This document shows, piece by piece, positions 7,534 through 15,115 of a DNA stretch of 64,000 bases. Within the stretch, counting starts at the first letter, position 1. Every line of letters begins with the position of its first letter. The notes beneath the pieces were generated by a model. That model did not search any database, was not told the origin of the DNA, and saw only the letters and a program-made list of their open reading frames with translations. Origin of the DNA: Kriegella aquimaris (lineage in GTDB: Bacteria > Bacteroidota > Bacteroidia > Flavobacteriales > Flavobacteriaceae); contig NZ_FNGV01000001.1 of the NCBI RefSeq assembly GCF_900103215.1, positions 434,001 through 498,000 of the forward strand. The letters are read 5' to 3'. The translations under genes were made by a program, and so were the position numbers.

Positions 7534-9624
7534 ATGCTATTGGTCAAAACCCCTTTTTTGACATCATCTTATAAAATTAAGAAGTATCTGCTGCTTTTTG
7601 CTATGGCACTGCTGTTCCTGCAAATCTCCAATGGGCAACAAATCAAGATCGACAGTATCGGAACTCAAATAAATCAGCTGAGATCCGAGATAAATTTCAC
7701 TCCTAACGATACAACCTATATAAACCTTCTCAATGCATTGGGAAATGAAATTCGTTTTTATAAAGCCGACAGTCTCTTACATCTTTCAAAACAGGCCTTC
7801 AAGTATAGCAATTCGACATCATACAAGTTAGGTGAAGCAAATGCCCTTATGGGACTTGGCGATTATTACTCTGATAAAGGAGATCATTCAACGGCTATTT
7901 CAAATTATAAAAAAGCATTGGATCTTTCACTCAAAGGCAACTATACACAATTAGTACTTACTGCTAGAAACAAATTATCAGGTGAATATAATCTAAAGGG
8001 AGACTACGCAAAAGCCCTTAGTGGTCACCTTGAAAATATTGAACTGGCCGAACAGACAAATAGTCTCTTAATGCTTTCTATTACAAATGAGAACATTGCC
8101 AACCTCTATACTTCTCAAAAGGATTATAAGCAGGCCCTGGAATTTTATAAAAAAGTAAAGAAGATTAACGAAAAACTTCGAAGTGACATTTTTTCTGCAG
8201 AAACGATGAGTAACATGGCCTCTCTTTATGCAGACATGGGTGAGTTGGAATATGCAATGTTCAACGTAAATAGTAGTATTTCGGTATTCGAAAAAAATAA
8301 AATTCTCGATTGGCTCGCCTATGCATACGGCACCAAGGGTAAAATTTATTTAAAGAAGCAAAAACTTGATTGGGCGCTCTATTGGTACAAACAGAGCGAA
8401 ATGTTACATACAAAATTACAAGATGAACGCGGAGAAATAGAACTGTTAAACGGTATGGCAGAAACATATCTCGGTCTTGAAAAATATAATAAATCCCAAG
8501 AATACGCATTAAAAGCTTTTCATATTTCAAAAAAAATCAACTTTATCGAGGGCATACAAAAGTGTGCTAAAACGCTGTATAAAATCGACAAGAACAAAGA
8601 AAATTTTGCCTCCGCATTGAAATACCATGAGATTTACCAGAAAATGACAGACACCTTGTCTAGAAACGAGAACAAAAAAAGCCTTACCATGCTAAAAACG
8701 AAATTGGCGCATGATAAACAAAAGAGAGAACTTATACAAGAAAATGAAAAAGCACTGGCTCAACAAAGAAACTACGTTTACACTGCTTTAGGAATTTTAA
8801 TCGTTTTTCTTACCATTACCTTAATGGTAAAAAGAAATGAAAGGATACAGAGAAATCTCAATACCGAATTAAAGACAAAGACTCAAGATTTAGAGAACAA
8901 CGAAAAAGAATTGACGGAAAACAATCTAACAAAAGACAAACTTTTCTCCATTATCGGGCATGACCTCAGAGGCCCAATCGGGGCTTTTCAAGGTTTACTT
9001 AAACTGTTCAAGGATAATGAAATCGATCAAAACGAATTTTTGAACTTTATTCCGAAACTAAGAATGGATATCGATCATATTTCATTTACGCTTAACAATC
9101 TACTTACATGGGGACAAACCCAAATGAATGGCGCCGTTACAAAACAAGAATCGATAGCACTAGAAAATCTAGTTTTAGAAAACATCAACTTACTTTCTGA
9201 AATAGCAGAAAACAAAAACATTAAGCTCGTCAATAAAATTTCTGCAAATACTTTGACATGGTCAGACAGAAACCAAATCGATATTGTTATTAGAAATCTG
9301 ATTAGCAACGCCTTAAAATTCACCCCGAAGCATGGAATAGTAACCATTGAGGCCGTTGAAAAAAATGAACATTGGTTGATATCGGTAAGAGATACTGGCG
9401 TGGGCATGAATAAAGCTACCATTGCGTCTATATTCGAAAAGAATTCGAATATAACCACTTACGGTACCAATAATGAAAAAGGAACAGGCCTAGGACTTTC
9501 ATTATGTAAAGAAATGGTAGAAAACAACAAAGGCACAATATGGGTTACAAGCGATCTAAGAATAGGAAGTTGCTTCTATTTTACCTTACAAAAAAGCAAA
9601 AAAATCTATAGTCAAACGGCTTAA
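7534..9624 (+). CDS. TPR-containing membrane sensor histidine kinase
   Basis: I take the ATG at 7534 (696 residues); the frame extends to a TTG at 7513, which is less likely. A signal peptide/membrane segment ends near SNGQQ, followed by about 300 residues of tetratricopeptide repeats (for example ANALMGLGDYYSDKGDHSTA, then SMASLYADMGELEYA-like helices), predicted outside the cytoplasm. A transmembrane helix at about 413-434 (YTALGILIVFLTITLMV) leads to a short coiled coil, the HisKA H-box FSIIGHDLRGP (phospho-acceptor His476) and a HATPase domain with N box NLISNALKF, DTGVGM and GTGLGLSLCKEM. No response regulator is adjacent, so it is an orphan kinase. TAACTTTA at 7501-7508 is a near-match -7 box. 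Its stop overlaps that of the convergent bshB1. Confidence 0.88.
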   Translation: MLLVKTPFLTSSYKIKKYLLLFAMALLFLQISNGQQIKIDSIGTQINQLRSEINFTPNDTTYINLLNALGNEIRFYKADSLLHLSKQAFKYSNSTSYKLGEANALMGLGDYYSDKGDHSTAISNYKKALDLSLKGNYTQLVLTARNKLSGEYNLKGDYAKALSGHLENIELAEQTNSLLMLSITNENIANLYTSQKDYKQALEFYKKVKKINEKLRSDIFSAETMSNMASLYADMGELEYAMFNVNSSISVFEKNKILDWLAYAYGTKGKIYLKKQKLDWALYWYKQSEMLHTKLQDERGEIELLNGMAETYLGLEKYNKSQEYALKAFHISKKINFIEGIQKCAKTLYKIDKNKENFASALKYHEIYQKMTDTLSRNENKKSLTMLKTKLAHDKQKRELIQENEKALAQQRNYVYTALGILIVFLTITLMVKRNERIQRNLNTELKTKTQDLENNEKELTENNLTKDKLFSIIGHDLRGPIGAFQGLLKLFKDNEIDQNEFLNFIPKLRMDIDHISFTLNNLLTWGQTQMNGAVTKQESIALENLVLENINLLSEIAENKNIKLVNKISANTLTWSDRNQIDIVIRNLISNALKFTPKHGIVTIEAVEKNEHWLISVRDTGVGMNKATIASIFEKNSNITTYGTNNEKGTGLGLSLCKEMVENNKGTIWVTSDLRIGSCFYFTLQKSKKIYSQTA

Positions 9625-10343
9625 AAAATATCATCTAGATTTTTTACGGCTATCTGTTTCTCAGTGGTAAAGCCTTCTGCATGGTCAACCCCTACTAAAC
9701 GACCAAGATCCCTCGCCCTATATTCTACGCTGTCTAAAAAATTCACACTACTTATCGGTGTCTCAGGTTCTGAGCTTTTCGGATCGTGAAATTGCGATGA
9801 ATATGCCAAAATTGCTTCCTTCTTTTTATTCAAAAAACCCGTAACGTCAACTACAAAATCTGGTTCCAGATTTTTCCATTGAATATAATGATATACATTT
9901 TTTGGTCGCCAAACCAGTTGTTTTTTTTGGTCATTTTCTAAAAATGTTTCTATTTTTACAAGGCCACTTAAAAAACAAGCATCATGGACCAACTTAGCTC
10001 CACGACCATGATCGATATGTCTATCATCAACAGCATTGCAGAGTACAATTTCAGGGCGAAACTTTCGAATCATCTTTATAATCTCTAGCTGATGTTCTTT
10101 GTCGTTTGTAAAGAACCCATCGGCAAATCCTAAATTCTCACGGACTGAAATACCTAAAATTTTTGCCGAAGCGTCGGCTTCCTCACTTCTGATTTCTGCG
10201 GAACCTCTAGTTCCCAGTTCTCCTCTGGTCAAATCAACGATTCCTACTTTTTTACCCTGTGCAATTTCTTTAGCGATAGTACCTCCAGCTCCTAGCTCCG
10301 CATCATCGGGATGAGCCCCGAAAACCAATATATCTAATTTCAT
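9621..10343 (-). CDS. bshB1: bacillithiol biosynthesis deacetylase BshB1
   Basis: 240 residues, ATG at 10343, cytoplasmic. It belongs to the PIG-L/LmbE zinc deacetylase family: the N-terminal AHPDD motif supplies metal ligands and the catalytic Asp, with a further His in DRHIDHGRGA. The TRGELGTRGS segment and the ending with ILAYSSQFHD and VGVDHAEGF are typical of BshB1, which deacetylates GlcNAc-malate to GlcN-malate in bacillithiol synthesis. Bacillithiol is the main low-molecular-weight thiol in many flavobacteria. BshA and BshC are not in the window. The gene is convergent with the histidine kinase and shares TTAA with it as opposing stop codons. The downstream PLP enzyme (10594-11766) could supply its cysteine. 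Confidence 0.92.
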   Translation of the reverse strand: MKLDILVFGAHPDDAELGAGGTIAKEIAQGKKVGIVDLTRGELGTRGSAEIRSEEADASAKILGISVRENLGFADGFFTNDKEHQLEIIKMIRKFRPEIVLCNAVDDRHIDHGRGAKLVHDACFLSGLVKIETFLENDQKKQLVWRPKNVYHYIQWKNLEPDFVVDVTGFLNKKKEAILAYSSQFHDPKSSEPETPISSVNFLDSVEYRARDLGRLVGVDHAEGFTTEKQIAVKNLDDIF

Positions 10344-10593
10344 TTACTATTATTTTGTTTGTGGTTTTAGTCCGTTTTCACCACTTTACAAGATTATTCA
10401 ATCGATTTAGACCAAACTCTTCATTTGACCAAATGCGTACAAAACTATGGACATTTTTCGGGTTAGACGTGATTTTGTCCCATTCTTACCCACCTCTTCT
10501 TCTTTTTTATTCTATATTTTTATCGAAATACATTTATTCTCATCCGAACAAACAAAATGAAGTAATTGCCTAAACCAAGTTTCAAGATATATT

Positions 10594-11766
10594 TTATTGC
10601 AAATGCAACCTAGCAACCTTCACTTTCTCCATTGCCTGTTCAATATCTGTAATCAAATCTTCTGTTTCTTCTATTCCCACAGAAAATCGAATCAACCCGT
10701 CTGAGATTCCCTGTTTTTTCCGCTCTTCCGCTCCCAATAAAGCATGAGATGTCAGAGCTGGCGAAAGCACTGTACTTTCGACTCCTGCAAGACTCATAGA
10801 TGGTTTAATCAATTGTAAGGACTTTTGGAACTGCGATGCATCTAAATCATCCTGCAATTCAAAAGATAACATACCTCCAAAACCTTTCATCTGTGATTTT
10901 GCCAGATTATGGTCTGGATGACTCGATAAACCTGGATAATAAACATTTTTTACATTCTCATTTTGATTCAAGTACTCGGCCATCCGTTGTGCATTCTCAT
11001 TTTGCGCCTTTACCCGAATTCCCATTGTTTTCAGACTTCTTTCCAATAACCAAACCGTATAATCACTAAGGCTACCACCAAAGTTTTTAGCCAAATTGTA
11101 AATGCGATTGATATTTGCCTCCGACGAAGCAACGGCTCCTGCCAAAATATCGGAATGCCCTCCCATGTATTTGGTAGCACTATGAATAACCACATCGATA
11201 GCAAAATCGATAGGGTTTTGGTTCACAGGACTGGCAAAAGTATTGTCGATCATTGAAACAATTCCATGTTTTTTAGCCACCTCTGCAACTCCTTTCAAAT
11301 CTGTAACAGTCAACAGCGGATTAGATGGTGTTTCTATATAAACTACTTTGGTATTTGGCCGTATTTTGGCTTCAAAGTCTTCTGGTCGCCAGCCATTGGT
11401 AAACGAATATTCAATTCCGAATTTGTTAAATTCCTCATGAATCAAATGAAAGGTTCCCCCATACAATATCTGTTGCAGCACCACATGATCACCTGCTTTT
11501 AAAAATGCCATGAGTGAGGTACTGATTGCCGCCATACCACTGCCAAATATCAATCCGGATTCTGCATGTTCCAAGAGGGCAATTTTCTTGCACAAAGCTT
11601 CTTGATTAGGGGTGTTGAAATATCTAGGGTACCGCTTAACTTCTACATCTTCAAAGGCATAAGAAGTACTCATATATAATGGGGAAATCGCGCCCTTATA
11701 CTTCTCATCCTTTACTTCCCCGACATGGGTACAAATTGTATTGAGTCCTATTTTTTTTCCATCCAT
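10594..11766 (-). CDS. PLP-dependent Cys/Met metabolism enzyme (cystathionine gamma-synthase/lyase family)
   Basis: 390 residues, ATG at 11766. The Cys/Met metabolism PLP enzyme family is clear: FGSGMAAIST cofactor-phosphate region, YIETPSNPLL, MIDNTFASPVNQNP, and the Schiff-base Lys199 in HSATKYMGGHSD. The C-terminal half contains the substrate-binding SLAGVESTVLSPALTSHA and GLIRFSVGIEE. Members include cystathionine gamma-synthase, cystathionine gamma-lyase and methionine gamma-lyase; sequence inspection cannot separate these. The MATE gene lies 40 bp upstream on the same strand and may be cotranscribed. No SAM or other riboswitch can be seen, and the gap is too short for one. Confidence 0.85.
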   Translation of the reverse strand: MDGKKIGLNTICTHVGEVKDEKYKGAISPLYMSTSYAFEDVEVKRYPRYFNTPNQEALCKKIALLEHAESGLIFGSGMAAISTSLMAFLKAGDHVVLQQILYGGTFHLIHEEFNKFGIEYSFTNGWRPEDFEAKIRPNTKVVYIETPSNPLLTVTDLKGVAEVAKKHGIVSMIDNTFASPVNQNPIDFAIDVVIHSATKYMGGHSDILAGAVASSEANINRIYNLAKNFGGSLSDYTVWLLERSLKTMGIRVKAQNENAQRMAEYLNQNENVKNVYYPGLSSHPDHNLAKSQMKGFGGMLSFELQDDLDASQFQKSLQLIKPSMSLAGVESTVLSPALTSHALLGAEERKKQGISDGLIRFSVGIEETEDLITDIEQAMEKVKVARLHLQ

Positions 11767-11806
11767 CGTATAGCAATTTATGAGCGCTAAAGTTACAAAA
11801 ACGGCA

Positions 11807-13216
11807 CTACACCTTCACTTTTTTCCAGTTTCCTTTTCTAAACCAGACCATTGAAATAATTGCCAACAGTACTTCGGCTGCCGTAATCGCAATAAAAACA
11901 CCAATAGCTCCCATATTAAAAGTTATTGCCGCGATATAGGCCAAGGGCAATTGAAAAAACCAAAAAGCAAATAAATTTATTTTCGTGGGTGTACCCGTAT
12001 CACCGGCACCATTGAATGCCTGGGTAACGACCATTCCATAGGCATAGAAAACATAACCCGCTGCAATAATCTGAAGACATAGACCTCCATTTTCGATAAC
12101 AACAGGATTGGTATTGAACCATCCCACAATTTCGTATGCGAAGAATAGGTATATCAACGAAACAAGGCCCATAAACCAAGCATTATACTTTCCCGTTTTC
12201 CAAACGGAGGTTTCGGCCCGATCAGGTTGCTGGGCCCCAAGATTTTGGCCTACCAAAGTTGCCGCAGCGTTACTCATGCCCCACGACGGCATTAAGGTAA
12301 ACATCATCACTCGAATGGCAATGGTATAACCGGCGAGAACTTCGCTTCCGAACTCCGACATCAGACGCATTAAAAAAACCCAACTTGATGTACCGATCAA
12401 AAACTGTGCTATACCTCCCAACGAAACCCGAATAAGATTCAACATCACGTTGAACCTAATAACCATATCTCGAAAACCTATCTGTATGCGACTCCACCCA
12501 AAGAATAGAACACAAAGTTGAAAAAGTACGGCGGTACCTCTTCCAATATTGGTCGCAATAGCAGCGCCCATTACCCCGTACTCAGGGATAGGCCCCCATC
12601 CAAAAATAAAAATAGGATCCAAAATAATATTGAGTCCGTTAGAAAGCACCAATGCCCACATCGCTATGGAAGCATCACCGGCGCCACGGAAGATTGCGTT
12701 GATTAAAAACAGCAAGAGGATGGTGATGTTGCCTCCCAATAAAAGTTGGGTATACCCATAACCTTCTGCGATAAGATCGGGCGCGCCACCCATCAGTGCC
12801 AATATGTCTTTGGCATAGATAAAACCAATTACCCCCACAATGGCAGAAACCGAAATACCCAGGGCAATAGCTTGAACGGCCGTCTCTCGGGCACCTTGGA
12901 TATTTTTCTCCCCGATTCTACGGGCAACAACGGCTGTTGCCGCCATACTTAGACCAATGGCCACAGCGTACACCAAGGTGATAACCGATTCGGTAAGGCC
13001 TATCGTTGCGACCGCATTTACACTTACCTGTGAAACATAGGCTATATCTACAATGGCAAAAATTGATTCCATCATCATCTCTAAGATCATGGGAATGGAA
13101 AGCATAAAAATTGCCTTGCGGATGCTACCGGTTGTGAATTCGGTTTCTTTGCCAGTTACGGCTATGATAAAATATTGAACTAATTTTTTAATAGGAATTC
13201 TATTGGAATGCTGCAT
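11807..13216 (-). CDS. MATE-family efflux transporter
   Basis: 469 residues, ATG at 13216. About twelve hydrophobic helices are arranged as two similar halves, each opening with a MATE-like segment (IPMILEMMMESIFAIVDIAY in the first; VSLGGIAQFLIGTSSW in the second). Other family marks are VVARRIGEKN, NAIFRGAGDAS and FNGAGDTGTPTKI. Such transporters export cationic drugs, dyes or metabolites in exchange for sodium or protons. The substrate is not predictable. It is the first gene downstream of the polysaccharide region and is separated from it by the terminator at 13381-13436. Confidence 0.9.
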   Translation of the reverse strand: MQHSNRIPIKKLVQYFIIAVTGKETEFTTGSIRKAIFMLSIPMILEMMMESIFAIVDIAYVSQVSVNAVATIGLTESVITLVYAVAIGLSMAATAVVARRIGEKNIQGARETAVQAIALGISVSAIVGVIGFIYAKDILALMGGAPDLIAEGYGYTQLLLGGNITILLLFLINAIFRGAGDASIAMWALVLSNGLNIILDPIFIFGWGPIPEYGVMGAAIATNIGRGTAVLFQLCVLFFGWSRIQIGFRDMVIRFNVMLNLIRVSLGGIAQFLIGTSSWVFLMRLMSEFGSEVLAGYTIAIRVMMFTLMPSWGMSNAAATLVGQNLGAQQPDRAETSVWKTGKYNAWFMGLVSLIYLFFAYEIVGWFNTNPVVIENGGLCLQIIAAGYVFYAYGMVVTQAFNGAGDTGTPTKINLFAFWFFQLPLAYIAAITFNMGAIGVFIAITAAEVLLAIISMVWFRKGNWKKVKV

Positions 13217-13380
13217 TTTGAAAGAAATTATGTTGAGAAAAAAGGAAATGTCAAAAATCGACCAGAGATGGTTCGATTACTTTTTGGGCATAAACCCCGT
13301 GACATCTATATAAAACATAATTTCTATAACTTCATGATGATTCAAATATCCAATTTTTTTTCCACAAAAAAAAGAAAATA

Positions 13381-13436
13381 AAAAACCGTGCCTGACATAA
13401 CACCTTCATAATGAAAGCTATTCGCCCTAGCACGGT
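13381..13436 (-). terminator. terminator of the locus-1 SusCD operon
   Basis: On the minus strand ACCGTGC and GCACGGT close a stem-loop with a long loop of about 38 nt, followed directly by TTTTTTATTTT. It lies 66 bp after the sulfatase stop. The large loop makes it less compact than the other terminators here. Confidence 0.6.
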
Positions 13437-13458
13437 CAATACTTTTAAAAATATCAGC

Positions 13459-13487
13459 TTCCACTACACTTTTTCGAATAAGTGGAA
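13459..13487 (-). terminator. secondary hairpin after sulfatase gene
   Basis: Arms TTCCACT/AGTGGAA with a 15-nt loop, 14 bp after the sulfatase stop; on the minus strand it is followed by a loose T-rich stretch (GATATTTTT). It may be a first terminator or an mRNA-stabilising 3' hairpin. Confidence 0.45.
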
Positions 13488-13501
13488 ACCGTTACAGTTT
13501 C

Positions 13502-15064
13502 TTATTTCAATTCCAATTCTTTGATTTCAGAATCACTTTTACCTCTGATGGCCTCATAGGCATTTACCATTTCCTGTAATTTCTGGGGATTCTCTTTGGC
13601 CAAGTTTTTGGTCTGTCCCAAATCTTCTTTCAAATTATACAACTGGTATTCACTATCATTACCTAACTCTATATTTACAGACTTGTTTATAGCTGCCCCT
13701 TTATATGGAGGAATCATTGCCCAATCTCCTTTCCTAAAGGCTGTTCTTGAAGTAGCTTCTAAAACCATTTCTTCTCTACCTGTATCAGTTTTTCCCATAA
13801 AAGCGTCAAGAAGATTTTCACTATCCTCTCCCTTTTTATCACTACCGACCAATGCGGCAACTGAGGTAAGTAAATCTACCTGACTTACCATGGCATCTGA
13901 CTTTCCGGGTGCTATTTCACCTTTCCAATAGGTTATAAAAGGCACTCGAGTTCCCGCTTCGAACAGGCTATATTTACCACCACGTAGCGGACCTGCCGGA
14001 GTATGATTTCCTAATTTTTCTTCAGAATCGTCATAATATCCATCATTAACAACAGGACCGTTATCACTGGAGAAAACAATAAGCGTATTCTCTAACAACC
14101 CTTGATTCTCTAAGGTCTTCATGAACTCACCCACTACCCAATCCGCTTCCAAAATAACGTCGCCACGCGGGCCCATACCTGATTTTCCAACAAAACGTGG
14201 ATTCGGGGTACGCGGTACATGTGGTTGCTGTAAGGCATAATATAAAAAGAAAGGCTCATCTTTATGAGCGGTCACGTATTCTTGGGCTTTAGCCAAAAAA
14301 TGATCCGCCATATCAACGTCTGTCCATTTTGCAGCTTCTCCGCCTTTCATAAAACCAATACGTGGTATTCCGTTTACAATACTGTTGTTATGACCGTGAT
14401 GCCATTTCATGGTCGTCAACTCAGGGTTATCCAATCCCGTAGGTTCCCCTTCGAAGTTCTTTTTATAACTCACTTCTATTGGATCGTTTGGATCTAAACC
14501 ATCGACATTACCATTGTCAATATACACCGTAGGTACCCTATCTTGGGTTGCCGCCAATATATAGGAATAGTCAAACCCAACTTCATTGGGGCCTGGAGAT
14601 ACTCTTTCGTTCCAGTTTACGTTTCCGTTGCCCAAACCTAAGTGCCATTTGCCAACGATACCTGTGGCGTAGCCTTTTTCTTTTAGTACTTTAGGAACGG
14701 TCAGCTGGTCAGTACTTATAATCAACGGTGCTGTACCAGGAAGTATTTTAGCATCTTTATTCCGCCAAGGATACCTACCTGTAAGTATGGCATACCGGCT
14801 TGGTGTACACGTTGCCGAAGTGGCATACCCATTGGTAAACTGAATTCCTCCTTTTGCCAAGGCGTCAATATTCGGAGTAGTAAGTTCAGTGGCTCCATAG
14901 GAACTCAAATCACCGTAACCCAAATCATCCATATAAATGAAGACAATGTTAGGCTGTTTTGGACTTTCGTCTTTTGTCACCGCTTTCTCTTCCTTTGACT
15001 TACAGCTTGATAACACCAGCAATAGAAGCGCGCCCTTCAAAAAATAATTCCTTAATCTTGTCAT
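13502..15064 (-). CDS. S1-type sulfatase lipoprotein (Cys-type, arylsulfatase-like)
   Basis: 520 residues. A lipoprotein signal ends at Cys21 (LLLLVLSSCKS). The sulfatase signature is CTPSRYAILTGRYPWR, with the formylglycine precursor Cys86, preceded by NIVFIYMDDLGYGDLSSYG (metal ligands) and followed by GIVGKWHLGLG. Later come YALQQPHVPR, FSSDNGPV and LFEAGTRVPFITYWKG. The overall pattern resembles arylsulfatase/galactosamine-6-sulfatase-type enzymes such as S1_15, but this subfamily call is tentative. It is the last gene of the SusC-SusD-PhoD-sulfatase operon, 51 bp after the PhoD-like gene, and so probably desulfates the same imported glycan. Confidence 0.92.
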   Translation of the reverse strand: MTRLRNYFLKGALLLLVLSSCKSKEEKAVTKDESPKQPNIVFIYMDDLGYGDLSSYGATELTTPNIDALAKGGIQFTNGYATSATCTPSRYAILTGRYPWRNKDAKILPGTAPLIISTDQLTVPKVLKEKGYATGIVGKWHLGLGNGNVNWNERVSPGPNEVGFDYSYILAATQDRVPTVYIDNGNVDGLDPNDPIEVSYKKNFEGEPTGLDNPELTTMKWHHGHNNSIVNGIPRIGFMKGGEAAKWTDVDMADHFLAKAQEYVTAHKDEPFFLYYALQQPHVPRTPNPRFVGKSGMGPRGDVILEADWVVGEFMKTLENQGLLENTLIVFSSDNGPVVNDGYYDDSEEKLGNHTPAGPLRGGKYSLFEAGTRVPFITYWKGEIAPGKSDAMVSQVDLLTSVAALVGSDKKGEDSENLLDAFMGKTDTGREEMVLEATSRTAFRKGDWAMIPPYKGAAINKSVNIELGNDSEYQLYNLKEDLGQTKNLAKENPQKLQEMVNAYEAIRGKSDSEIKELELK

Positions 15065-15115
15065 GAACTGTTTTGTATTTAAATATTAATTGAGTTTCAA
15101 ATTTATAGCTTTTTG

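Noticed and set aside
10355-10573. 72-codon plus-strand frame between bshB1 and the PLP enzyme
   Set aside because: No homology signal, aromatic-rich random composition, no promoter or start context; the gap is treated as regulatory.
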